A DNA stretch of 64,000 bases from an uncultured Lentisphaerota bacterium (lineage in GTDB: Bacteria; Verrucomicrobiota; Kiritimatiellia; CAIQIC01): NCBI GenBank assembly GCA_903896925.1, contig CAITZM010000076.1:28231-92230 (forward strand), given 5' to 3'. Position 1 is the first letter of the stretch; each line of letters begins with the position of its first letter. The notes beneath the pieces were generated by a model. That model saw only the letters and a program-made list of their open reading frames with translations. It did no database searches and was not told the DNA's origin. Both the position numbers and the translations under genes were made by a program. This document shows positions 46,712 through 54,606 of the stretch, one piece after another.

Positions 46712-47626
46712 TCACGCCGCGCGATAAAAAAAGAGCAGCGCGAGCACGGTCACACCGTAGAGCGCGATGTCCAGCAGCAGCGGCCAGTCGCTGAGCAGGA
46801 GGTGCTCCGGCCGGTCGCCGCGCTCGTGGCGGTAGACCAGGTCGAGATAGCGGAACAGGCCGAAGATGACAAATGGCACGGTGAAGACCAGGTGCTCGGT
46901 GCCGAATTTGCGGACCGTGTCGGGCCACAGGGTGTAGAGCGCGTAGCAGACCAGCGTGGCGCCGCTGACGATGGCGATGAGCTGGTCGAGCAGCCGCTCG
47001 TCATAATGCGCCAGGCTGTGGCGCGTGACCGGGTTGGTTTCCTCGGCGCTGCCAAACATGACTTTTTCATGGCGCCGCTTGCAGAGCGCGAGGAACAGCG
47101 CGAGCAGCATGGTGCAGAGCAGCAGCCAGGGAGAAAGGTGGACATGCACCGCCACGCCGCCGGCCAGCGCACGCAGCACGAAACCGCCGGCAATCACAAA
47201 CACATCCAGCAAGGCCACGCGTTTGAGCCCGAACGTATAAGCGGCCTGCATCAACACGTATAAGCCGGTGACCACCAACAACTGCCCGGCCACCAGCGCG
47301 CTCCACGCCAGGCCGGCCAGCAGCAAGACGGCCGCCAGCCCCAGCGCGGCGGCGCTGGACAATTCGCCCGCGGCAATCGGCCGAAAGCGCTTGGTCGGAT
47401 GCACGCGGTCGAGCTCGCAGTCGCGGACGTCGTTCACCAGATAGATGCCGCTGGAAATCAGGCAGAAGGCCAGCGCCGCCTGCAGGGCGCTGAAGAAAAG
47501 GTGCCAGTCCTCATGCTGCTGCCGGTCAGCGCACGCGAACACAAAGGCCGCGAACACGATGAGGTTCTTCGTCCACTGGCTGGGCCGCAGCGCGCGCAGC
47601 CAGGGCCACGGGCGGATGGAACTCAC
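46712..47626 (-). CDS. UbiA-family prenyltransferase (decaprenyl-phosphate phosphoribosyltransferase-like)
   Basis: 304 residues, multi-pass. LRALRPSQWTKNLIVFAAFV at the start and the first Asp motif NDVRDCELDRVHPTKRFRPI near residue 65 identify the UbiA branch that transfers phosphoribose to polyprenyl phosphate; the second Asp-rich site is less clear (RRHEKVMFGSAEETNP). Products of this branch feed arabinose or other cell-envelope sugar donors. Its start overlaps the stop of the GT2 gene (ATGA). The lipid acceptor is inferred from family. Confidence 0.85.
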   Translation of the reverse strand: MSSIRPWPWLRALRPSQWTKNLIVFAAFVFACADRQQHEDWHLFFSALQAALAFCLISSGIYLVNDVRDCELDRVHPTKRFRPIAAGELSSAAALGLAAVLLLAGLAWSALVAGQLLVVTGLYVLMQAAYTFGLKRVALLDVFVIAGGFVLRALAGGVAVHVHLSPWLLLCTMLLALFLALCKRRHEKVMFGSAEETNPVTRHSLAHYDERLLDQLIAIVSGATLVCYALYTLWPDTVRKFGTEHLVFTVPFVIFGLFRYLDLVYRHERGDRPEHLLLSDWPLLLDIALYGVTVLALLFFYRAA

Positions 47627-48387
47627 GGGGCGACCCCGGCCGCGGCGATGCTGCGCGGGTGCGGGCCGCGCCCCTGCCGCCGGCCATGCGCGCGCAGGAG
47701 GAGCTTCCAGACCATCCAGCGCGCCTCGCTCACAATCTTCTTGTTCATCTTCGACGCGCCGGCCCGGCGTTCGACGAAGATGATCGGCACCTCGGCCAGC
47801 CGGAAACCGAGCTGCCAGGCGGTGTGGTTCATCTCGATCTGGAAGGAATAACCGTTGGAACGGACCGCGGCGAGGTCAATGGTCTCGAGGACGGCGCGGC
47901 GGAAACACTTGAAGCCGCCGGTCGGATCCATGATCGGCAGGCCGGTGATGATCTGCGTGTAGAGCGCGGCGCCTTTGCTCAGCAGCAGCCGGTTCATCGG
48001 CCAGTTGATGACGCGCACGCCGTTGATATAGCGCGAGCCGATCGCCACGTCGGCGGTCTGCGCGGCCGCCAGCAGGCGCGGCAGGTCGTTCGGATCGTGG
48101 GAAAAATCGGCGTCCATCTCGCACATGAACTCGTAGCCGGCGGCGAGCGCCCACTGGAAGCCCGCCACGTAGGCGCGGCCGAGGCCCTGCTTGTTGGGGC
48201 GGTGCAGGACATGCACGCGCGGGTCGCTCGCGACCATCGCGTCGATCAGCGCGCCGGTCCCGTCGGGCGAATTGTCATCCACGAACAACACGTCGACCGC
48301 CGGGCAGGCGGCCTCGATGGCCTGCACGAGCGGCTGCACGTTATCCTTCTCGTTGAAGGTAGGTACGATGATGACGGCCGGGTTCAC
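47623..48387 (-). CDS. Polyprenol-phosphate mannosyltransferase-like GT2
   Basis: 254 residues without membrane helices. The GT2 fold of the DPM1 group: VIIVPTFNEKDNVQPLVQAI, VDVLFVDDNSPDGTGALIDA, GLGRAYVAGFQWALAAGYEF, the metal site MCEMDADFSHDPNDLPRLL and DPTGGFKCFRRAVLETID. Such enzymes make polyprenyl-phosphate mannose or glucose. Coupling to the UbiA-family gene by ATGA suggests both load sugars onto the same polyprenyl phosphate. Confidence 0.88.
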   Translation of the reverse strand: MNPAVIIVPTFNEKDNVQPLVQAIEAACPAVDVLFVDDNSPDGTGALIDAMVASDPRVHVLHRPNKQGLGRAYVAGFQWALAAGYEFMCEMDADFSHDPNDLPRLLAAAQTADVAIGSRYINGVRVINWPMNRLLLSKGAALYTQIITGLPIMDPTGGFKCFRRAVLETIDLAAVRSNGYSFQIEMNHTAWQLGFRLAEVPIIFVERRAGASKMNKKIVSEARWMVWKLLLRAHGRRQGRGPHPRSIAAAGVAP

Positions 48388-48573
48388 GCGCGCATCCTAG
48401 GGTATCCGGCGGCGGCGCGCAAGCCGCGGCGGAAATAAAAACGCCGGTGCGGCGGACCCGGCGCCCCCCCCATGAAAACGGCAAAAAAGAACGTTGACTC
48501 CACTGCCGCCACAGCGCAGATTTTCACACGCTGACGGTGCGTCCCAGGGCTGCGTTGCGGTGGGGACGATTGC

Positions 48574-48621
48574 TTCCAAGCCTTGGACCAAGCCACCGGG
48601 GCGGGGCTCACAGCCTGGAAA
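48574..48621. repeat. TTCCAA dyad with half-site 32 bp away
   Basis: TTCCAA-GCC-TTGGA is centred at 48581. A half site CAGCC-TGGAAA is placed so that its dyad centre would be 48613, 32 bases away. They lie about 50-90 bases upstream of the FadL-type gene. Confidence 0.55.
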
Positions 48622-48667
48622 GCCCCGCCGGCCGGGCCGCAAACCGCCGTGACACAAAGGATGTAAC

Positions 48668-49975
48668 ATGCCAGCGGACCAGTTGACGGGTGGTGGGTGT
48701 CGTTTTCGGTGGACCGTCGCACTCGTCGCGGCCGGGCTCGCCGCGGGCCTGCTGCCCGCCGTCGCGGAAGGCTTCCGCAACCCACCCGAGGGCGGCGCGA
48801 CGCTCGGCCGCGCGGGCGTCAACATCGCCCAGGACGCCGATGCCTCCGCCGTGGCCCGCAACCCGGCCAACCTCGTGCTGCTGCCCGCGGCCCAGGTGCA
48901 GGCGGGCGTGGACCTCATCCACTCCAAGGTCAAATTCACCTCCGCGCTGTCCGGCCAGACCGACCAGACCGAAGATCCCTGGAAATTCCTGCCCTATGCG
49001 TTTGCGGTCATGCCCTTGCGCCAGAATCTCGCGCTCGGCCTAGGCGTGGATGTGCCGTATGGCCAGTCCACCGTCTGGAGCAAGGACGGCCAATTCCGCT
49101 ACACGGCGCCCACCTTCGCCGAGTTGCGCGTAATGAACATCAACCCGGCGCTGTCGGCCAAACTCGGCGACCACCTCTGCGTCGGCCTCGGCGCGGACAT
49201 TTACGTCTCCGACCTCGAACTTCGCCAATACCTCGCGTGGTCGCAGGTCGCCGGGCCGGGCGCGCCGGACGGCCTCGAAAAAATCACGGGCAGCGGCACG
49301 GGCCTCGGCGGCAACGCGGCGCTGACCTGGCTGGTCACCGCCGACCAGCGCCTCGCGCTGACCTATCGCTCGCCGGTCAAGGTGCAGTACGACGGACATC
49401 TCGAGGTGGACAACATCCCGGCGCTGATGCAGCGGCTCGTGCTGCCGCGCGCGGACTTCAGCACGGCGATCACCTTCCCCGCCACCGTCGGCCTCGGCTA
49501 CAGCTGCCAGCCAACCGACCGGCTGAAAATCGAAGCCGATGTGGAATGGATCGAGTTCAGCCGGTACGATGCCCTCACGCTGGACGCCACGGGCGACAAT
49601 CCCCTGCTGCATCCCGCGGGCGACCCCACCCCGCCCATGGCCCCGGCGACCCTCCCGCAGGATTGGAAGGACGCGTGGACCGCGGGCCTCAGCGCGGAAT
49701 ACCAGGCGTGCCCCGACTGGGCCCTGCGCGCCGGCTACCAGTTCATCCAAAGCCCCGTCCCCGCGGCGACGCTCGCGCCGACGCTGCCGGACGACGACCG
49801 GAGCGTGGTCAGCGTGGGTGTGGGCTACCACCACGGCGCGCACGCGCTCGACCTCGCGTTCCTCTACAGCTTCTTCCATCTGCGCACCACCACGACGCAA
49901 CGGGTGCCGCCCTACAACGGCACCTATGACATCAACTCCCAGATCCTGGCGGCGTCCTACACCTTGGCCTTCTAA
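48668..49975 (+). CDS. OmpP1/FadL-type outer-membrane transporter
   Basis: 435 residues. Signal region WTVALVAAGLAAGLLPAVAE, then the FadL start GFRNPPEGGATLGRAGVNIA with QDADASAVARNPANLVLLPA, the N-terminal plug (NPAN is the family motif). The rest shows alternating beta strands (WLVTADQRLALTYRSPVKVQ, TVGLGYSCQPTDRLKIEADV) and ends in Phe (ILAASYTLAF), as outer-membrane barrels do. FadL proteins take up fatty acids or other hydrophobic compounds. Followed after 17 bases by the receiver-kinase gene, which may belong to the same transcript. Confidence 0.88.
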   Translation: MPADQLTGGGCRFRWTVALVAAGLAAGLLPAVAEGFRNPPEGGATLGRAGVNIAQDADASAVARNPANLVLLPAAQVQAGVDLIHSKVKFTSALSGQTDQTEDPWKFLPYAFAVMPLRQNLALGLGVDVPYGQSTVWSKDGQFRYTAPTFAELRVMNINPALSAKLGDHLCVGLGADIYVSDLELRQYLAWSQVAGPGAPDGLEKITGSGTGLGGNAALTWLVTADQRLALTYRSPVKVQYDGHLEVDNIPALMQRLVLPRADFSTAITFPATVGLGYSCQPTDRLKIEADVEWIEFSRYDALTLDATGDNPLLHPAGDPTPPMAPATLPQDWKDAWTAGLSAEYQACPDWALRAGYQFIQSPVPAATLAPTLPDDDRSVVSVGVGYHHGAHALDLAFLYSFFHLRTTTTQRVPPYNGTYDINSQILAASYTLAF

Positions 49976-49992
49976 GCGAGCCGGCACCCACC

Positions 49993-51144
49993 ATGACGCC
50001 GACCCCACCAGCCAAAGTCCTTGTGATCGATGACGAGCTGGGTCCGCGCGAAAGCCTGCGCATCCTGCTCAAGAACGAGTTTCAGGTCTTCACGGTGGCG
50101 GACGTGGCCGCCGGCCTGCGCCTGCTGCAGGAACAGCACCCGGACGTGATCCTGCTGGATATCCGCATGCCGGGCATGAACGGGATCGACGGCCTGACGG
50201 AAATCCGCAAGCTCGACACCGACGTGGCGGTGCTGCTCCTGACAGGCTACGGCGCGCTCGAGACCGCGCAGGAGGCGATCCGCCGCGGTGCCAATGACTA
50301 CCTCAAGAAGCCCTTCGACGCGCACGAGATGCTCGCCACCGTCCGCCAGCACGCCCAGCGCACCCGCCTGCTGCGCCGCCACCGCGAGACCACCGCGGAA
50401 CTGCGCGCGCTCAACCAGCAGCTGCTCGACGAGCTCGCGCGCAAGAACCACCTCGCGCAGGTCGGCCAGAAGTCCGCCGAGTTCGTCCACGACCTGCGCA
50501 GCCCGCTGACCGCCGTGCTCGGCTATGTGGAGCTGCTCGGCAATGAACTGCGCCACTCCAAGGACCAGCTCGGCCCGCAGTGGCACGACACCGCCGAATT
50601 TCTCCGGAACATCGAGCAGAACCTCGAACGCTGCCGCGCGATGAGCACGCAGTGGCTGCAGTACAGCCGCCGGACCGTGCAGCCGCTGCAAACCGTGGCG
50701 CTCGGCGAAGTGCTGCGCGAGGTGGTCGCGGCCGTGCGCCCGACGTGCCTCGCCCGCGGCATCGCGCTGGAATTGGAATGCGACCCCGGCCCGGGCGGAC
50801 AGCTCACCGCCGAACACGACCAACTCCTCAATGCGTTCGGCAACCTCGTGCTCAACGCGCTCGACGCCGTGGCCGACGGGACCGGCGTCATCCACATCCG
50901 GTGCGTCTGTCATGACCTGCAGGCCGAGATCCGCGTCGCCGACAATGGCACCGGCATAGCCCCCGAGCATCTGCCGCACATCTTCGAGCCCTACTTCACG
51001 ACCAAGGGCGAAGCCGGCACCGGCCTCGGGCTCTTCATTGCCAGGCAGGTCCTCGCCGACCGCGGCGGCACCCTCACCGTCGACAGCCGCCCCGGCGCCG
51101 GCACCACCTTCACCGTCACCCTGCCCCTAAACGCCGCGCCCTGA
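49993..51144 (+). CDS. Receiver domain fused to histidine kinase
   Basis: 383 residues, no membrane helix. Residues 10-120: receiver domain (VLVIDDELGPRESLRILLKN; phospho-Asp in VILLDIRMPGMNG near 57; Lys in YLKKPFD near 105). A coiled coil (LRALNQQLLDELARKNHLAQ) leads to the HisKA box SAEFVHDLRSPLTAVLGYVE, with phospho-His near residue 168, then ATPase boxes NAFGNLVLNALDAVADG, VADNGTGIAPEHLP and GTGLGLFIARQVL. The receiver lies before the kinase, the reverse of classical hybrid kinases; such proteins take phosphate from another kinase to control their own activity. Partners not seen here. Confidence 0.9.
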   Translation: MTPTPPAKVLVIDDELGPRESLRILLKNEFQVFTVADVAAGLRLLQEQHPDVILLDIRMPGMNGIDGLTEIRKLDTDVAVLLLTGYGALETAQEAIRRGANDYLKKPFDAHEMLATVRQHAQRTRLLRRHRETTAELRALNQQLLDELARKNHLAQVGQKSAEFVHDLRSPLTAVLGYVELLGNELRHSKDQLGPQWHDTAEFLRNIEQNLERCRAMSTQWLQYSRRTVQPLQTVALGEVLREVVAAVRPTCLARGIALELECDPGPGGQLTAEHDQLLNAFGNLVLNALDAVADGTGVIHIRCVCHDLQAEIRVADNGTGIAPEHLPHIFEPYFTTKGEAGTGLGLFIARQVLADRGGTLTVDSRPGAGTTFTVTLPLNAAP

Positions 51145-51681
51145 CGGCCGCGGCGCACGACACGCGGTCCCGTCATCCGACTGCTCGTCCTGCTTCCTCG
51201 CCACACTCCGTGCCTGCACTGCGCCGCCGCGTTCAACGACAGGGCGGCCGGACCTCTTGAGCAAGGCGCGGAACAGCTTGACCAAGTTTTCGAACCCAAG
51301 GGCCCGCAAGGCCTCGCCAGCGAAGTGACCGCCGCCGCCCTCGCCAGCGCCATCGCCGCCTGCGCGCAAAATCCCGCCACCGTCACCAACCTCAGCCTCA
51401 CGGTCAGCGACCCGCCGACCCAAAGCGAGCTGCAAGCGGTCGTGGATAAGCTGAACGAATTGATCACCGCGCTGCGGCGGTGAGGGAATGAGCGTTGTAG
51501 GCGCGTTCCCGAAGCGGCGCTCAGGCCACACCAGCCAACTTGTCAGAACTTTGGGATGGTGAACTTGCGGTGCTGCGCTTTCGCAACCTCGCGGGCTTGG
51601 ATGAAGGCTTGGTCCTGCAGCGCTTCGCCGGTCCGAACCCGGAAGTGATACCCCTAACGCCAACCGTGGCGGGGCCAATGG
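51145..51681. other. Gene-poor stretch with coding remnants
   Basis: A plus-strand reading from about 51226 to a TGA at 51483 gives protein-like sequence without a start codon (LEQGAEQLDQVFEPKGPQGL; LQAVVDKLNELITALRR at the end), as if only the C-terminus of a gene remained. On the minus strand 51543-51651 reads GEALQDQAFIQAREVAKAQH and ends at a stop, also without a start. Both look like truncated genes at the edge of the defence-like island. Confidence 0.4.
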
Positions 51682-52128
51682 TCAGGCATTTAGCGCCATT
51701 TCAACCCCGCTATGAGCGCTTTGATACTCATCAAATGACTCATAGTTACCCTGACCGCGCGCCGTGTTCCGCTTGCCGAGGATGGTGCCATCGATCCGGG
51801 CCTGGAGATAGTCCACCAACTCCTCGAACCGAGCCCGCGGTATGAAGTACGTCGGAGCTCTGAATTCCGCCTCGATATGCTTGAAGATGACGGCGAAACT
51901 AAAGCGGCGTTGAGCTTGCCCAAAACTGGTGTCGGCTTGTTTGAAGCGATTGTAACGCTCGACGAGGTACCGGATATAATTGCGCTGGCGCAAATCGGAA
52001 CCGATGCAACCCGTTGGATAAATCGTGGGGAGCCGGCGCTTCTGACCGCCCCGTATAGTGATCGACCCGACATTCAGGATATCGCCCGTGCCGGTGTGCG
52101 CTGCATGAAAAACATTTCTCGTATTCAT
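51682..52128 (-). CDS. Partner protein of the DUF4062-type gene, unknown function
   Basis: 148 residues, no signal or membrane helix. The centre is QRNYIRYLVERYNRFKQADT, then FSFAVIFKHIEAEFRAPTYF, and the end FEELVDYLQARIDGTILGKR with NYESFDEYQ. This block (NYIRYLxxRYNxF ... LGKRN) also seems familiar from the ends of other defence-associated proteins, but I cannot name the family. It starts 7 bases after the DUF4062-type stop, so the pair is one operon. The first 40 residues (TGDILNVGSITIRGGQKRR) may form a small beta element. Confidence 0.65.
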   Translation of the reverse strand: MNTRNVFHAAHTGTGDILNVGSITIRGGQKRRLPTIYPTGCIGSDLRQRNYIRYLVERYNRFKQADTSFGQAQRRFSFAVIFKHIEAEFRAPTYFIPRARFEELVDYLQARIDGTILGKRNTARGQGNYESFDEYQSAHSGVEMALNA

Positions 52129-52135
52129 AGCGCCA

Positions 52136-52657
52136 TTATTTTCCTCTTTTTGCTTTTTTTTGCAAGTTTTGCATCACCAAGGCCAGATGGTTGCGAAAAA
52201 ACTGTTCGAAAGAATGCAGGTCGCTATATTCGCAATACAAGGCGTGCTTACCGAGCTTGCGCTTGAAGGCTTCGATCTTGGAGTATTGCAGGAGCGGTGT
52301 TTTGGGTGCCCGGCAACGTGAAAAATAAACCATGACCTGTTTTTTCTGCGCAATGCCACGCCGCAATTCTTCTTCCGTGCCTGAGCCGTAATGTCCCGTT
52401 GGTGTCCCAAAGCGCGACCAAAAAATGCCCACCACAATGTCCGACTTATCGAAGGCCTGTTGATTGATCGCAGCCTGCGCCCTCCGCCCGGTAGTCGGAA
52501 AGGTATGCGTGCTCCAGTGGATCAACTCGACACGGATATGGATGGGACCTCCATGCTGGACATTCCACTCATCAATGAGCCCCGAAATCACCACGCGGTC
52601 CTCGGCCACATCCGAAGGGGTCGAAAGAAACAATTTGAACAGCTTTATCGTTTCCAT
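52136..52657 (-). CDS. DUF4062-domain protein (TIR-like fold)
   Basis: 173 residues from ATG 52657, with GAGGAAG upstream. KLFLSTPSDVAEDRVVISGL is the hallmark start of DUF4062; FDKSDIVVGIFWSRFGTPTG and GTEEELRRGIAQKKQVMVYF fit the rest of the fold, which is related to TIR/STALD NAD-binding domains. The C-terminal 40 residues (SFEQFFRNHLALVMQNLQKK) form a helical tail. By analogy with TIR effectors it may cleave or sense NAD on phage infection; this is inference. The usual large effector or sensor domains fused to DUF4062 are absent, and the 148-residue partner may replace them. Confidence 0.8.
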   Translation of the reverse strand: METIKLFKLFLSTPSDVAEDRVVISGLIDEWNVQHGGPIHIRVELIHWSTHTFPTTGRRAQAAINQQAFDKSDIVVGIFWSRFGTPTGHYGSGTEEELRRGIAQKKQVMVYFSRCRAPKTPLLQYSKIEAFKRKLGKHALYCEYSDLHSFEQFFRNHLALVMQNLQKKAKRGK

Positions 52658-52772
52658 TTTCGTCTTCCTCCTCACGCCAGTTTGTTCGCAATCTGCTCCT
52701 CCAAGATGCCCTTTACGTCAGGCGTTTAGTCCCTCTTGTTGAATTTGTGTTTGGTCTGACCGTTCGTGGGGC

Positions 52773-53042
52773 TCAATCCCAAACAATTTCAAAATCACGA
52801 ACCCGGATTAGCCTGCATGCTCTAGCTGCCGCATCCTCAGCCCCTGCGCAATCGAATGCGCCTAACTCTACAGTTTGAGTACCACCATCAAACAGCGAGG
52901 TGCCCGAGCCAAGAACGCGGCCACATTTGAGCTTTGAAAGGGCTAGCCCCACCTCAAGCGAGACATCTGATTTATCCACGCCCTTGGGGGTTGAAAAAAG
53001 ATAGAGCACCCCTTCAGTCAATCGGCGACGTTTGTTGCCCAT
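52773..53042 (-). CDS. Small protein of unknown function in the nuclease operon
   Basis: 89 residues. AAGGAGG lies 10 bases before its ATG, one of the best ribosome sites in the island, so it is very likely translated. The gene overlaps the end of the DUF3883 gene by 25 bases in another frame. Sequence: MGNKRRRLTEGVLYLFSTPK, then SDVSLEVGLALSKLKCGRVL, GSGTSLFDGGTQTVELGAFD and an Ala/Arg-rich helix ending FEIVWD. No known domain; it could be a regulatory or specificity subunit of the nuclease-like neighbour. Confidence 0.65.
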   Translation of the reverse strand: MGNKRRRLTEGVLYLFSTPKGVDKSDVSLEVGLALSKLKCGRVLGSGTSLFDGGTQTVELGAFDCAGAEDAAARACRLIRVRDFEIVWD

Positions 53043-53779
53043 GAGAATCTTTCCTCCTTTCTTGATACTTTTTTGAACAGTAGAGAGCTGTCTGTCGGGT
53101 TCTGTATGATGGAGTGGAAGGGTTGCTCTGCGAAATTCCGAATGAGCACCAGAAAATATCTATCTCTAAGCGTCCGCGCCACATCGTACTCCAATTCGGT
53201 CATCTGGACTTGACCGCTCCTAGAACGGAGTCCTTTGACTTCAATGGCGGAATAGTTTTCAAGATCTTCCCCTGTCAGTTTGAAGTCGAAGCCGCAACCC
53301 CAGGTTGTTGTGTCAGTGAGTATCTGATTCGAGAACTCCGACATGCTTTGATACTTCGAACTAAAATACTGCTCTGCGGCTCTACCCGTAATAAGCCGTT
53401 TTGCAAAAGGAGAGGATGCATCGGGGGTATGACTCCTCATAACCCCGGCGATATCGGCCCCCACCACGGCATCAAAGGAGGGCAACAAAAAACCCTTAAC
53501 AAGTTCGCCAAGTTCGCGCAAAGTCGCATGCTGGAAGGCAACGGAAATCTTCTTACAATGCTCGCGAAGCGGACGTTTGTGCCAACCCTGCCGCGCATTA
53601 GGAAACAGCGGGTCAAATTCATCGCGATAATTCTTGATAGCAGCTGGACGAGCATTCAGACCATAGCCCAGAGCATTGAACGCTTCGGTAAAGGTTTCAA
53701 AGCCGAGGTACTTCAGCGCGGCCTTGTCGTACTTGGACAGGAAAAGACCGCATAATATCTGACGATCTCGATGATTCAT
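53018..53779 (-). CDS. DUF3883 restriction-endonuclease-like protein
   Basis: 253 residues from ATG 53779 (GAGAGA seven bases upstream); the ATG at 53794 adds five residues and shares a base with the restored vsr stop (TAATG). Residues 1-80: FETFTEAFNALGYGLNARPA and YRDEFDPLFPNARQGWHKRP, a helical domain seen in restriction-associated proteins. About 130-240: DUF3883, with GRAAEQYFSSKY, the catalytic-looking GCGFDFKLTGED then YSAIEVKGLRS (Asp...Glu-x-Lys, PD-(D/E)xK type) and RYFLVLIRNF. Likely a DNA nuclease acting with Vsr. No cognate methyltransferase is adjacent. Confidence 0.8.
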   Translation of the reverse strand: MNHRDRQILCGLFLSKYDKAALKYLGFETFTEAFNALGYGLNARPAAIKNYRDEFDPLFPNARQGWHKRPLREHCKKISVAFQHATLRELGELVKGFLLPSFDAVVGADIAGVMRSHTPDASSPFAKRLITGRAAEQYFSSKYQSMSEFSNQILTDTTTWGCGFDFKLTGEDLENYSAIEVKGLRSRSGQVQMTELEYDVARTLRDRYFLVLIRNFAEQPFHSIIQNPTDSSLLFKKVSRKEERFSWATNVAD

Positions 53780-53793
53780 TTTGCCATCTCTCA

Positions 53794-54170
53794 TTATCCC
53801 CAGCCGTGTGGCTTATGCTTTGCATCTTCCCAAATCCTGATGACATTCCAACCCTTTTTCGCAGCGTTCGCGTGACCAAGGCATCCCGGGTCACGTTGCG
53901 TTCGATTTTCCGCTTCCAATACAGTCGATGGGTCTGCGGCAGCCGGCATTTTCTGGGCTGCCCATGCCAGAAGCAGCCGTCCACAAAAACGGCCAGCCTG
54001 GCCGTGGGAAAAACGAAGTCCGGCCGGCCAAACAGCGGATATTTTCTGCGCCAGCCGGTAAGGCGGTGTTCACGGAAGACGACGAGCAACCGCTGCTCGG
54101 TGGAGGCATTCCCCGAGGACTTGATACGCGCCATGATGCGCGACCGTTCCTTTTGAGTGCAGGTGTCCAT
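53794..54170 (-). CDS. vsr: Very short patch repair (Vsr) endonuclease, apparent -1 frameshift
   Basis: From ATG 54170: MDTCTQKERSRIMARIKSSG, the DNA-contact start of Vsr; RRKYPLFGRPDFVFPTARLA with catalytic Asp in PDFVF; VFVDGCFWHGQPRKC with the zinc-site Cys and His; YWKRKIERNVTRD. After LRK the frame drifts to RVGMSSGFGKM, but a -1 shift at five A residues (T5 at 53855-53859 on the plus strand) restores the family ending KKGWNVIRIWEDAKHK. The restored frame stops at 53794-53796, sharing a base with the next gene's ATG. Without the shift the frame runs on to 53697 inside that gene. Vsr nicks at T:G mismatches left by cytosine methylation. Confidence 0.8.
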
Positions 54171-54606
54171 GTCGCTAACGTAGGGCAAACCTCCCACAGG
54201 TCAAGATCGGGCGGAAGGTAAAGTCTTGCGTCCTGCGGGGGAAGTGCGCTTGCTTTTTCCTTGCGCCGGCAGGGGTAACGATAAATCCCGCACCGTGAGC
54301 CGGGGGCTGGGAGGCCATAAGACGCACACTGCAAGAAACGCGGCAGCACAAGGCTTCCGTATGCCGAACTGGGGCCAGTTTACTCAGGGTAGCGCGTGCC
54401 ACCAAAACGCAGCAGGCAGCACCCACCAAGGCAGGTCGGACCAGCCCAGCGCCTCCGCCAGCGACTCTTCCTCGTCCTCTTTCATGCTCCATTCTCCATC
54501 CACCATGCCCCCTCTTCCCTCCCGCCGCTGTTTTTTCGGCTCGAAATCCGGCGCGGCTACGCTAGAGTCAACGCGCGCCGTGTATCGGACGCAGGAGAAC
54601 ACTCTC
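54171..54606. other. Gene-free stretch upstream of pyrB with a heptamer array
   Basis: No credible gene. A 7-base periodic array lies at 54489-54523 (CCATTCT, CCATCCA, CCATGCC, CCCTCTT, CCCTCCC); similar arrays are at 61392-61440 and 63439-63480. The pyrB ribosome site AGGAGA is at the right end. The promoter of the vsr operon and that of pyrB should both lie here, but no boxes could be assigned with confidence. Confidence 0.55.

Noticed and set aside
51540..51845. A 101-residue plus-strand gene at the island edge
   Set aside because: It overlaps the 148-residue partner gene on the other strand and has no ribosome site or motif.
54240..54360. Cobalamin-type riboswitch upstream of pyrB
   Set aside because: Some GC-rich stems are present but the B12-box and conserved core could not be matched, and the downstream gene is not a usual target.
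54226..54606. N-terminal extension of PyrB into the upstream region
   Set aside because: The extended frame crosses the heptamer array and lacks homology; ATG 54607 has a ribosome site.
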